Source of the DNA: Rhodoligotrophos defluvii | Lineage (GTDB): Bacteria; Pseudomonadota; Alphaproteobacteria; Rhizobiales; Im1 | Direction of reading: 5' to 3' | Assembly: GCF_005281615.1 (NCBI RefSeq) | Contig: NZ_SZZM01000001.1 | Span: 981,001-1,045,000 of the forward strand | DNA: 64,000 nt | Shown here: positions 36,835 through 50,054 of the stretch, one piece after another | How positions within the stretch are numbered: the first letter of the stretch is position 1 | How the letters are laid out: every line of letters begins with the position of its first letter | Program-made: the position numbers and the translations under genes | Notes under the pieces: model-generated | Database searches by the model: none | Seen by the model: the letters and a program-made list of their open reading frames with translations, nothing else | Told to the model about the DNA's origin: nothing

Positions 36835-37947
36835 TCAGTTCGCCGCAACCAGCCGTGTATCCTGGACATGCATGGCCAGGCACACGGGCGCGCCGATCTC
36901 GGGCAGGCTGCGGGCTTGCAACTTGCTGTTGGGCACCCGGGCGATGATCTCGTGATCACCGCTCAGCCGCACGGTGGCCAGCACGCTCTCGCCCTGGAAA
37001 ACGGCTTCGGTGAGCGTGCCGCGGAAATGGTTGACGTCGTCGCGGTCGGGCTCGTTCTCGCCGGGACAGAGTTCCAGCTTCTCCGGCCGCAGCAACAGCT
37101 GCAGTCCATCCGATGCTCCCCTTGGCTGCTCCGGCAGCTTGAGGGTTACCCCCTCGAAACTGGCGGTCGAGCCATTCACCAACACCGGCAGGAAGCTCGA
37201 TTCTCCGATGAACTCCGCCACGAAGCGGCTCTGCGGGTGCTCGTAGATCTCCTGCGGTGTGTCGAACTGCATCAGCCGGCCATCGTTGAGCACGGCGACC
37301 CGGTCCGACATGGTCAGCGCCTCACGCTGGTCATGGGTGACGGCGATGGTCGTCATGCCGAGCTGGTTGTGCAGCCGCCGGATCTCGATCTGCATATGCT
37401 CGCGCAGCTGTTTGTCGAGCGCCGACAGCGGCTCGTCCATCAGCAGAATGCGAGGCTCGAACACGACGGCGCGGGCCAGCGCCACCCGCTGGCGCTGTCC
37501 GCCGGACAGCTGGTCCACCCGGCGGTCCTCATAGCCCGTGAGCTGCACCAGGCCCAGCGCCTGCTCCACTTTCTGCCGCGCATCCCCCTTGCCGACCCCG
37601 CGCAGCCGCAGGGGATAGGCGATGTTGTCGCCCACGGTCATATGGGGGAACAGAGCGTAATTCTGAAACACCATGCCGATATTCCGCTTGTGCGGCGGCA
37701 GGCGCACGATCTCCTGCCCGTCTATGGCGATCGAGCCGCTGTCGGGCCGGCTAAATCCGGCAACCGCCATCAGCAGGGTGGTCTTACCGGAGCCGGAGGG
37801 GCCGAGCAGGGTCACGAACTCGCCCGGCGCCACAGCCAGGCTCACCTGGTCCAGCGCCACCACGGCGCCATAACGTTTCGTAAGACCGGTGATGGCAACG
37901 GGCAACGCCTTGGCGCCGGGCCGGCGGCCTTGATTGAACCCGGTCAT
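36835..37947 (-). CDS. ABC transporter ATP-binding protein, PotA type
   Basis: A 370-residue ATPase. Walker A GPSGSGKTT, Q-loop NYALFPHMTV, signature LSGGQRQRVALARA, Walker B ILLMDEPLSALD and H-loop TIAVTHDQ are intact; the C-terminal TOBE region starts about residue 270 (LQLLLRPEKLELCP). ATG 37947 follows GAGAGAAG; an ATG at 37962 and a GTG-like upstream frame are less likely. About 117 bp separates it from the binding-protein stop. Confidence 0.94.
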   Translation of the reverse strand: MTGFNQGRRPGAKALPVAITGLTKRYGAVVALDQVSLAVAPGEFVTLLGPSGSGKTTLLMAVAGFSRPDSGSIAIDGQEIVRLPPHKRNIGMVFQNYALFPHMTVGDNIAYPLRLRGVGKGDARQKVEQALGLVQLTGYEDRRVDQLSGGQRQRVALARAVVFEPRILLMDEPLSALDKQLREHMQIEIRRLHNQLGMTTIAVTHDQREALTMSDRVAVLNDGRLMQFDTPQEIYEHPQSRFVAEFIGESSFLPVLVNGSTASFEGVTLKLPEQPRGASDGLQLLLRPEKLELCPGENEPDRDDVNHFRGTLTEAVFQGESVLATVRLSGDHEIIARVPNSKLQARSLPEIGAPVCLAMHVQDTRLVAAN

Positions 37948-38064
37948 GACTTCTCTCAGCATGCTCACAATCACAGTAAGGGTGGAGCGCGGACCCGCCG
38001 GCGCTACCGCGTCGACGACCTTGCAGCCGATCATCGCGACGGCGCCGACAACCTGTGAAGCGCG

Positions 38065-39114
38065 CTATTGGCTCTTCTGCAGGAACGCGTCCCACATCTC
38101 TTGCGACTTCTGCCCGTTCTCGGCCCAGTAAGCCTTGTTCTGCACCACCTGCTTGGCCAGGTTGTCCGGCGATGTATTCGCCTTGGCCGTCTGCTCCGGG
38201 GTGATCTTTCCGGTCTCGTAGGCCTTCTGATTGATCGGGCCGTAGGAGACATATTTCGGCAGCTCGGCCTGCAGGTCGGGCGACAGGAAGGAGTTGATCA
38301 CCTTCATCGCCAGTTCCCGGTTCGGCGCGCCCTTCGGCACCACCAGGCACTCCACGTCCATAATGGCCTGATTATAGGTGAAGGCGTAGGGCGCCCCGTC
38401 CTTGATCGCCGCTTCGATACGGGCGACCCAAATGGACAGCATATCCGCTTCGCCGCTGCTGGCGAGCTGCGCCGCCTGCGCGCCGGACGTCCACCACGCA
38501 ACGATGTGCGGGCGGATCTCCTGCAGCTTTTTGACCGCGCGGTCGAGGTCTATTGGATAGAGCTTGTCCTTCGGCACGCCATCAGCCATGAGCGCGATCT
38601 CGGCCGTGGTCGAAAGGCCGTAGCCGCCAAGCGCCCGCGTGCCCGGGAATTTCTCGACGTCCCAGAAATCGGCCCAGCTCTTCGGCGGGTTGTCCCCATA
38701 GACCTCCGTGTTGTAGGCGAGCACTGACGAATAGGCGGTGAAGCCCACCCAATGGCTCTGCACCAGGTCCTTCGGGATGCCGTCCGTATTGATCACGTTG
38801 TAATCGAGCGGCTCCAACAGCCCCTCGTTGGCCGCCTGCTGGCACTGGCCGGAATAGAGCTCCACTACGTCCCACTCGACCGCACCCGCCTTCACCTGGG
38901 TGCGGATGTCAGCGATGCTGGAAAGCGTGTAGTCCTTGATGGTGATGCCGAGCGCCTTGGCGGTGGGGTCGTAGAAGGCCTTTTTCAGCGCCTCCTGATA
39001 TGCCCCGCCATAGGAGGCGACATTCACGGTCTCTTGTGCGTGAAGCGCGGGCGATGTGAGCGCTGCGCACAGCAGCGGCAAGGCTGCCGCGGCAGCCTTT
39101 GCGATAATCTTCAT
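38065..39114 (-). CDS. ABC transporter substrate-binding protein, PotD type
   Basis: A 349-residue periplasmic protein with a signal peptide (MKIIAKAAAAALPLLCAALTSPALHA, cleavage near residue 26). The mature start ETVNVASYGGAYQEALKKAFYDP is typical of the spermidine/putrescine- and opine-type cluster. EWDVVELYSGQCQQAANEGLLEPLDY and SEADMLSIWVAR-like segments build the hinged pocket. A separate promoter lies upstream (39184-39212), so transporter genes may be expressed above the level of the first gene. Confidence 0.92.
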   Translation of the reverse strand: MKIIAKAAAAALPLLCAALTSPALHAQETVNVASYGGAYQEALKKAFYDPTAKALGITIKDYTLSSIADIRTQVKAGAVEWDVVELYSGQCQQAANEGLLEPLDYNVINTDGIPKDLVQSHWVGFTAYSSVLAYNTEVYGDNPPKSWADFWDVEKFPGTRALGGYGLSTTAEIALMADGVPKDKLYPIDLDRAVKKLQEIRPHIVAWWTSGAQAAQLASSGEADMLSIWVARIEAAIKDGAPYAFTYNQAIMDVECLVVPKGAPNRELAMKVINSFLSPDLQAELPKYVSYGPINQKAYETGKITPEQTAKANTSPDNLAKQVVQNKAYWAENGQKSQEMWDAFLQKSQ

Positions 39115-39183
39115 CAGGCGATTCCTCCTCTTTGGTCTTGTCCTCTTGTCCGAGCCCTACCCGGCGAGACTTCGACCTGCGTC

Positions 39184-39237
39184 TATAATCCACAGCTTCG
39201 CGGACTGCACAAGCCGTTTTGTTGGACGTACAAAAAA
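39184..39237 (-). promoter_or_regulatory. Putative promoter and operator-like half-site for the transporter genes
   Basis: On the minus strand TTGTGC (39212-39207) and ATTATA (39189-39184) are 17 bp apart. Just upstream, 39222-39237 reads TTGGACGTACAAAAAA on the plus strand; its first 11 bases match 9 of 11 in the palindrome at 40112-40127. The same regulator could act at both places. Confidence 0.4.
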
Positions 39238-39255
39238 GCTCCGAACCCTGTAAGC

Positions 39256-40089
39256 TTACTGGCCGCGCCAGACCGGCTTGCGCTTCTCCAGGAAGGCGCG
39301 CGGTCCCTCCTCCGCATCGCGGCTGGCCATCATCCGGCGATAGGTGATGAGGTGTTCAGGGGGCTGCCGGTCGATGCGCATCGCCTCTTCGAGCGGCATC
39401 AGCTCCGTTGCCGCGAGCACCTCCTTGAGCGCCTGCATGGCCAGAGGCGCCCCCTCCGCGATTTCGTCCGCCAGGGCCCGTGCTGCGTCCAGGAGCTCGT
39501 CGCGGGGGTAAACTGCGTGCACCAGCCCCCAGTGGCGGGCTTCCTGCGCCGTCATCCGCCGGCCCGTCAGCATCAATTCCACCGCCACATTGCGGGGCAC
39601 GCGGCGCGGCAGCCGCTGCACCCCACCCGCATCGGGCAATATGCCGCGCTGCATCTCCGGCAGCTGGAAGAAGGCATCCTCAGCCATCACAATCACGTCA
39701 CAGGCCAATGCGATTTCAAACCCCCCGCCGATCGCCGGCGCCTGCACTGCAGCCACCAGAGGCTTCAGCAATCCGGGATAGTTGGTGATCCCCCCAAAGC
39801 CGCCGAAATCCATGGGATTTTCCGCAGTATTCCCGAAGGGAGAGCCATGCTCGCTCGCCGTTGCGAGAGCCTCCCGGAAGTCCCATCCGGCCGAGAACGC
39901 ACGCTCTCCCGCACCGGTCACCAAGCCGACTCCAAGCTCCGAATCCTCCTGCAGCGAACGGGCTGCCGCATAGACCTCGCGGCTGAGGCGACGGTTTATG
40001 GCGTTGACCGGCGGATGATCGAGCACTATTTCCAGCACCCGAGCACGCCGTTCCACTTTGACGAGCGGGGACTGCTCCGCACCTGACAT
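39256..40089 (-). CDS. CaiD-like enoyl-CoA (crotonobetainyl-CoA) hydratase
   Basis: A 277-residue crotonase-fold enzyme that resembles E. coli CaiD along its C-terminal half: GGGFEIALACD, LPEMQRGILPDAGGVQRLP, TGRRM, APLAMQALKE, ELMPLEEA and the ending DAEEGPRAFLEKRKPVWRGQ all have close CaiD counterparts as I recall that sequence. Glu in FQLPEMQRG is one catalytic position. ATG 40089 has GGGAGAGGA upstream. It is the first gene of the minus-strand locus, 141 bp before the binding protein. Hydration of a crotonobetainyl-type CoA ester is an inference; a related beta-oxidation step is the alternative. Confidence 0.82.
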   Translation of the reverse strand: MSGAEQSPLVKVERRARVLEIVLDHPPVNAINRRLSREVYAAARSLQEDSELGVGLVTGAGERAFSAGWDFREALATASEHGSPFGNTAENPMDFGGFGGITNYPGLLKPLVAAVQAPAIGGGFEIALACDVIVMAEDAFFQLPEMQRGILPDAGGVQRLPRRVPRNVAVELMLTGRRMTAQEARHWGLVHAVYPRDELLDAARALADEIAEGAPLAMQALKEVLAATELMPLEEAMRIDRQPPEHLITYRRMMASRDAEEGPRAFLEKRKPVWRGQ

Positions 40090-40111
40090 GTTTCCTCTCC
40101 CAGGCTGTAGG

Positions 40112-40127
40112 TTGGATGTTCATCCAA
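40112..40127. promoter_or_regulatory. Perfect 16-bp palindrome, likely TetR operator
   Basis: TTGGATGTTCATCCAA is fully self-complementary apart from its TT/ central dinucleotide (7-bp arms, 2-bp centre). It ends 23 bp before the CaiD-like start codon, where it would overlap the early transcript or promoter. Size and placement fit a TetR-family dimer site, and a TetR gene lies in the same gene run. Confidence 0.55.
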
Positions 40128-40253
40128 TCTTCAGGAACGATGTGGGATGAGAAAAGAGGACGCAAGGGGTGCATTAACCGGCGTGTCCAAGATCGCCAGT
40201 ACCGCGGTTCAGCACGTTAGACACAACGCCCTATTTGCCTGGAGGCCTCGGGG

Positions 40254-40640
40254 GTGAAGAAACTTTTTTTGCTTGCAACGATCGGCTTGTTCGCTCTCAC
40301 GTCTCAAGCTGACGCCGGAGGGATGAAGCCCCTGTCCGGTTCGGAAATCCGCGCGCTCTTCCCAGGTTCCTTTGCCGGTACCTGGCAAGGACAACACAGC
40401 GTGACCATCACCGCGTCCGGAAACGGCAGCATGTCCGGCAAGGCCATGCTCGCCAGCGACACCGGCATTTGGTCGGTGGTGGGGCGCAAGCTTTGCGTCT
40501 CGTTCAAGTCCTGGACCAACAATGCCCGCCACTGCGGCGAAGTCTACAGGCAGGGCGATACCTATGTCGGCTTCGTCAAGAACGGCCGGCCCATGCTGCA
40601 GTTCCGCAAGCTGATCGAAAGCGCGCAGAATCAGCCGTAA
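40254..40640 (+). CDS. Small secreted protein of unknown function (DUF995-like)
   Basis: A 128-residue protein with a signal peptide (MKKLFLLATIGLFALTSQADA, cleavage near residue 21). The mature part, GGMKPLSGSEIRALFPGSFAGTWQG then SVTITASGNGSMSGKAM, DTGIWSVVGRKLCVSFKSW and a Cys pair, looks like the small periplasmic family found widely in Rhizobiales; the DUF995 label is from memory. GTG 40254 has an excellent GGAGG 8 nt upstream. Function unknown. It converges on the aldolase gene, overlapping it by 10 bp at the 3' ends. Confidence 0.8.
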   Translation: MKKLFLLATIGLFALTSQADAGGMKPLSGSEIRALFPGSFAGTWQGQHSVTITASGNGSMSGKAMLASDTGIWSVVGRKLCVSFKSWTNNARHCGEVYRQGDTYVGFVKNGRPMLQFRKLIESAQNQP

Positions 40641-41263
40641 GTCTCATAGCGCTTGATCGCCGCGGCAATCTCCTCGGCGGTCAGAATGCGCGGGACGCCG
40701 GCCGAGCGCGCCAGGAGATACTGGCGGCTCAGGGTTTCCAGCCGCTGCGCCCGCAGGAAGGCGTCGCGCAGCGAGCTGCCGTGGCAGATCATGCCGTGGT
40801 TGGCGAGCAGACAGGCGCTCCTGTCGCGCAGGGCCTCCACTGCCAGCCGCCCCAGCTCGGGCGTGCCGAAGGTGGTATAGGGCGCGCAGCGCACATCGCT
40901 GCCGCCGAAGCCCACGACCATGTAGTGGAACGCGGGCAAGCCCTCACCGAGACAGGCGAGCGCCGTGCACGCATCCGAGTGGGAATGGATCACCGCCCGC
41001 GCCTGCGGGTAGGCGGCGTAGATCTCGGCATGCATGAAGCATTCGCTGGACGGCTTGCCATTGCCGAGCGGTCGCCCCTCCCGGTCCGTTGCCACGATGT
41101 CGGAGGCCTCGACCTTGTCCACCGTCACGCCGGATCGGGTGATGAGCATGCCCGTGGCGGTCCGGCAGCTCACATTGCCCGAGCCGCCGAAGCAAAATCC
41201 ATGGGTGCCCAGCAAGCGGTAGGTCTCGGCCACCGCCTCAGCTGTTTCGTCCGGCATTGTCAC
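40631..41263 (-). CDS. Class II aldolase/adducin family protein
   Basis: A 210-residue zinc-dependent aldolase-fold protein (fuculose-phosphate aldolase / ribulose-phosphate epimerase superfamily). Metal ligands are in the HSHSDACTAL segment (two His of the pattern HxH) and ANHGMICHG. Upstream GGSGNVSCR and ITRSGV bind phosphate in the family, and the Glu in KPSSECFMHAEIY is conserved. GTG 41263 is supported by GGGAGA six bases upstream; ATG 41257 is an alternative. Substrate unknown. It ends 85 bp from the metH stop and is not obviously tied to methionine metabolism. Confidence 0.88.
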   Translation of the reverse strand: MTMPDETAEAVAETYRLLGTHGFCFGGSGNVSCRTATGMLITRSGVTVDKVEASDIVATDREGRPLGNGKPSSECFMHAEIYAAYPQARAVIHSHSDACTALACLGEGLPAFHYMVVGFGGSDVRCAPYTTFGTPELGRLAVEALRDRSACLLANHGMICHGSSLRDAFLRAQRLETLSRQYLLARSAGVPRILTAEEIAAAIKRYETYG

Positions 41264-41348
41264 GTCGATTCTCCCATCCGGCTGAGCAGATAACCCCAAT
41301 AGCAGGCTTCTCTCCAGCCAAAATGACGGGACGCGGGTGTCACCAGAG

Positions 41349-45116
<3,768 letters not shown>

Positions 45117-45142
45117 GCTGTCGTCCTAGCTTCAAGGGACCA

Positions 45143-45183
45143 TCTCGTAATCGAGATATAAAGATATGGTTATATATGCGCAA
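45143..45183 (-). promoter_or_regulatory. metH promoter with embedded operator-like dyad
   Basis: On the minus strand, TTGCGC (45183-45178) and TATATC (45160-45155) are exactly 17 bp apart. Between and over the -10 box lies an AT-rich dyad; on the plus strand 45156-45175 reads ATATAAAGATATGGTTATAT. This matches, in 18 of 20 positions, the palindrome I recall for SahR-type (ArsR family) regulators of methionine-cycle genes. A second small inverted repeat TCTCG/CGAGA is at 45143-45156. The leader is about 30 nt, too short for a riboswitch. Confidence 0.5.
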
Positions 45184-45240
45184 CCAGGAAGCTCCGATAT
45201 CACGCAAAGATTCCCCCACGCTATCTGGTTATGTGAGGAG

Positions 45241-45278
45241 AGGACAAAACAAGCCCCCGCACTGGAGCGCGGGGGCTT
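45241..45278 (-). terminator. Rho-independent terminator, minus strand
   Basis: A perfect 10-bp GC-rich stem, AAGCCCCCGC/GCGGGGGCTT (45251-45260 and 45269-45278), with an 8-nt loop; on the minus strand it is followed by TTGTTTTGT. It lies 86 bp downstream of the small ORF at 45364-45621 and upstream of the metH promoter, so it isolates metH from any upstream minus-strand transcript. Confidence 0.85.
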
Positions 45279-45363
45279 CGGTGGACGGACGATGCCAATT
45301 TGGATGGCGGCTAGGGGGAATGATCGGCAAAGGGGGCTATCTGCCGGTGGCCTCCTGCGGGGC

Positions 45364-45621
45364 TCACTGATGCCAAAGATCGCCCAGAGCGTGCAACACT
45401 TGTTCAGCTGTGGCTGGCACGAAGTGATCCCCACCGGGAGCATGATGATCCTGCGGATCGCCGGTATTTGGGTGGAACGCAGCGTAACCTACAAACGGCT
45501 GGGCCGCAGATGACTGCCCGGTAGTATAGGTTACCGGATTGTTGTTTGTGATATACGTACCACCGAGACCAAGATTTATGTGAGGCCCCAAATCGTAATG
45601 CTGATTAAACATACTAACCAT
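45364..45621 (-). CDS. Hypothetical orphan protein, 85 residues
   Basis: An open frame in the AT-richer gap before metH. The product begins MVSMFNQHYDLGPHINLGLGG, is rich in Asn, Thr, His and Gly, and ends EQVLHALGDLWHQ; I recognise no family. The frame upstream of ATG 45621 (CSSIASYGAS after a TAG) also looks coding, which hints that the true N-terminus was lost. No ribosome site is seen. A strong terminator 86 bp downstream on the same strand favours a transcribed unit. It could be a real small gene or a decayed one. Confidence 0.4.
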   Translation of the reverse strand: MVSMFNQHYDLGPHINLGLGGTYITNNNPVTYTTGQSSAAQPFVGYAAFHPNTGDPQDHHAPGGDHFVPATAEQVLHALGDLWHQ

Positions 45622-45693
45622 CGACGCACCATAAGAAGCGATTGAGCTGCAACCCTACTCATGATTGTCTAGCGCCAGGTCTTTAATATTCCA

Positions 45694-45843
45694 TTATTTG
45701 TAACAGTACGATTGCGAGGTCCCGTAGCCGTCAAAGCTCATCACCTCAATCTGCTCAACTGGGCACTGCCGCCTGAACCCATGGTCAGCATCCAAAAACA
45801 CCATCCTGCAGCCGCTCTCGTTCCAATATCCATCGCTTGACAA
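45694..45843 (-). pseudogene. Possible gene remnant or very small gene, 49 codons
   Basis: From TTG 45843 the frame reads MSSDGYWNESGCRMVFLDA and ends MSFDGYGTSQSYCYK, a protein-like composition with three Cys and many aromatic residues. An in-frame TGA at 45856-45858 separates it from further protein-like codons (FSCASSYEEGW), so it may be the 3' part of a broken gene. It is upstream of, and on the same strand as, the 45364-45621 frame. The family is not recognised; composition is the only support. Confidence 0.25.
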
Positions 45844-45865
45844 ACCGATTGGAAATCACCAGCCT

Positions 45866-45879
45866 TCTTCATATGAAGA
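45866..45879. repeat. Perfect 14-bp palindrome in the metH-rnk gap
   Basis: TCTTCATATGAAGA is fully self-complementary. It lies in the AT-richer stretch 45640-45900, which otherwise shows only the remnant at 45694-45843. The remaining 45900-46109 holds an 8-bp inverted repeat CCCTCGGC/GCCGAGGG (45940-45947, 45968-45975) but no gene that I can support. Confidence 0.45.
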
Positions 45880-46109
45880 GGCGCATGAAAATCGTCCGAG
45901 CTCTGTTTCTGCGGGCCCACCCCATCGCGGGCTAGCGCGCCCTCGGCTCGGCATCTGGCGCTTCCGGGCCGAGGGTCCGAGGCTTTCATTCCCAAGCGCA
46001 GAACCAACGACGGCCGCCATGCCTCCTTAAGCTTGCCGGCCGTACTGTCGACGTTCCGCTGAGTTGTTCCACCAGCGGCCGCTAGGCGGCCGATCGATAG
46101 GACTTGCCC

Positions 46110-46511
46110 ATGCGCAAAGACACTCATTCCGCGAGAAAGCCAAGCATCATCATCAGCGATAGTGATTACGAGCGCTTGACCAGGCTTGCGACCAACGCCC
46201 TGGGATCGATGGCGGAGGTCGCGGAGGAGCTTCTGGCCGAGCTCGAACGCGCCAAGGTGGTCGACGACAAGGCGGTGCCGGCCAATGTGGTGCGCATGGG
46301 GTCCACCGTCACCTATCGCGCCGACAATGGCCAGGAACGCACGGTTACGCTGGTCAATCCCGGCGAGGCGGACATAGCGGAGGGCAAGATCTCGATCATG
46401 ACCCCGATCGGCACCGCTCTGATCGGCCTCGCCGAGGGCAAGTCCATCGGCTGGCTGGGACGCGACGGCCACAAGCATCGTCTTACAGTCCTCTCGGTGG
46501 GCCAGCACTGA
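46110..46511 (+). CDS. rnk: Rnk-type nucleoside diphosphate kinase regulator (GreA/GreB C-terminal domain)
   Basis: A 133-residue protein. A short N-terminal helical part (SDSDYERLTRLATNALGSMAEVAEELLAELERAKVV) precedes the FKBP-like GreA/GreB C-terminal domain: GSTVTYRADNGQERTVTLVNPGEADIAEGKISIMTPIGTALIGLAEG. The full GreA coiled coil is absent, so it resembles Rnk, which binds RNA polymerase but does not stimulate cleavage. ATG 46110 is used; TTG 46104 is possible. It converges on the flavoprotein gene with 12 bp between stops. Confidence 0.9.
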   Translation: MRKDTHSARKPSIIISDSDYERLTRLATNALGSMAEVAEELLAELERAKVVDDKAVPANVVRMGSTVTYRADNGQERTVTLVNPGEADIAEGKISIMTPIGTALIGLAEGKSIGWLGRDGHKHRLTVLSVGQH

Positions 46512-46523
46512 TCATGGCGGCCG

Positions 46524-47777
46524 TCATCGCGCGTGCATCTCGGACCCGAGCCATACCGCGATGCCGGTGGCCGCAGCCACTGCGGTGGCGAAGGCGCCCT
46601 GCAGGAGGTAGCCGCCCGTGGGCGCATCCCAGTCGAGCATCTCACCGGCGACAAAGGTGCCGGGCAGCGCCTTGAGCATGAAATGCTCGTCCACCGCATC
46701 GAAGCGAATCCCGCCGGCCGAGGAGATCGCACGGGCAATCGGCTGAACGCCGGTGAGCGCGAGTGGCACAGCCTTGACCAGCGCAGCAAGGGCCACAGGA
46801 TCGGTGGGAACCGCGCCGGCCGTGGCTTCGTGCAAAATGCCGATCGCCAGCGGCGTCAAACCGACCGCCTTGCGGAAGGCATTGGACCGTGACTCCCCGC
46901 GGCGCCGGCGGACCAGCCGGTCGGCGATCCGCTCCGCATCGAGATCCGGCCGAAGATCCGCGGTGAGCAACGCCCTCCCCTTCCGCTCGATCGTGGTACG
47001 CAGGCGGGAAGACAGGGCATAGACCGCGCCGCCTTCGATGCCATAGCGGGTGATCATGGCTTCGCCGCGTACGCTTGCTCCATCATGCGACAGCCTCACC
47101 GGCTTGAGCGGCTGTCCCGCGAACCGGTCGCGAAACCTCTCGCTCCAGGCGATGTCGAACCCCATGTTGGAAGGCGCGAGCTGCGCAATGGGGACGCCGC
47201 GGGCGGCAAGGATCTCGGTCCATGCGCCATCGGCGCCAAGCCGCGGCCAGCTCGCGCCGCCCAGGGCGAGCAGGGTGGCAGCGGCCCTGACGGAAATCAG
47301 CTGTCCGTTGGCCTCACGGAACAGCAGCGCGCCGTCTTCGTGCCAGCCAAGCCAGCGATGGCGGGTTAGCACCCGCACCCCTTGGCGATCGAGCCGCGCC
47401 AGCCAGGCGCGCAGCAGCGGCGAAGCCTTCATGGCCCGCGGAAACACCCGCCCGCTGGAGCCCACGAAGGTCTCGGCGTCCAGGCCGTCCGCCCAGGCAC
47501 GCAAGGCTTCAGGTGGAAAGGCCTTGATGGCGCGCAGCAAGGCTTCCCCACCTGGGTCATACCGCGCGAGGAACCGGTGAAGGTCCTCGCCATGGGTGAG
47601 ATTGAGGCCGCCACGCCCTGCCATCAGCAATTTGCGCCCGACCGAGGGCATGTGCTCGTAGACCGTGACCCTGCAGCCGGCGGCGCTCAGGCGATCGGCC
47701 GCCATCAAGCCGGCCGGGCCGCCGCCGATCACCGCAACGAAAGGTCTTTCTTCACCATTTTCAGGCTGGCTGCTCAT
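46524..47777 (-). CDS. HI0933-like flavoprotein (TIGR03862 type)
   Basis: A 417-residue FAD-dependent protein of the BaiN/HI0933 group. The N-terminal dinucleotide-binding fold is VAVIGGGPAGLMAADRL (about residues 14-30), followed by KLLMAGRGGLNLTHGE, and the C-terminal FAD site is TFVAGEMLDWDAPTGGYLLQGAFATAVAAA. The family is thought to include NAD(P)-linked oxidoreductases, but the substrate is unknown. Divergent from obgE with a 100-bp gap. Confidence 0.9.
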   Translation of the reverse strand: MSSQPENGEERPFVAVIGGGPAGLMAADRLSAAGCRVTVYEHMPSVGRKLLMAGRGGLNLTHGEDLHRFLARYDPGGEALLRAIKAFPPEALRAWADGLDAETFVGSSGRVFPRAMKASPLLRAWLARLDRQGVRVLTRHRWLGWHEDGALLFREANGQLISVRAAATLLALGGASWPRLGADGAWTEILAARGVPIAQLAPSNMGFDIAWSERFRDRFAGQPLKPVRLSHDGASVRGEAMITRYGIEGGAVYALSSRLRTTIERKGRALLTADLRPDLDAERIADRLVRRRRGESRSNAFRKAVGLTPLAIGILHEATAGAVPTDPVALAALVKAVPLALTGVQPIARAISSAGGIRFDAVDEHFMLKALPGTFVAGEMLDWDAPTGGYLLQGAFATAVAAATGIAVWLGSEMHAR

Positions 47778-47868
47778 CGGCCGCCCTTGTGGGCGATCGA
47801 GGCTGACCGGGCAAGCATATTCCGTCAGTCCCCGCGCTCCCCTTTGCGCGGGGCTGCAAAAGGGCTAA

Positions 47869-50040
<2,172 letters not shown>

Positions 50041-50054
<14 letters not shown>

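Noticed and set aside
40631-41263. Methylthioribulose-phosphate dehydratase MtnB or another methionine-salvage role for the aldolase next to metH
   Set aside because: The protein has the general class II aldolase metal site only; no other salvage gene is nearby, so the link to metH is not supported.
45117-45240. SAM or cobalamin riboswitch ahead of metH
   Set aside because: The predicted leader is about 30 nt and no B12-box or SAM-aptamer sequence was found; promoter plus dyad explains the region better.
45741-46508. 255-codon minus-strand frame over rnk and the gap
   Set aside because: Most of it is antisense to rnk, which has a clear domain. Only the short separate frame at 45694-45843 looked protein-like.
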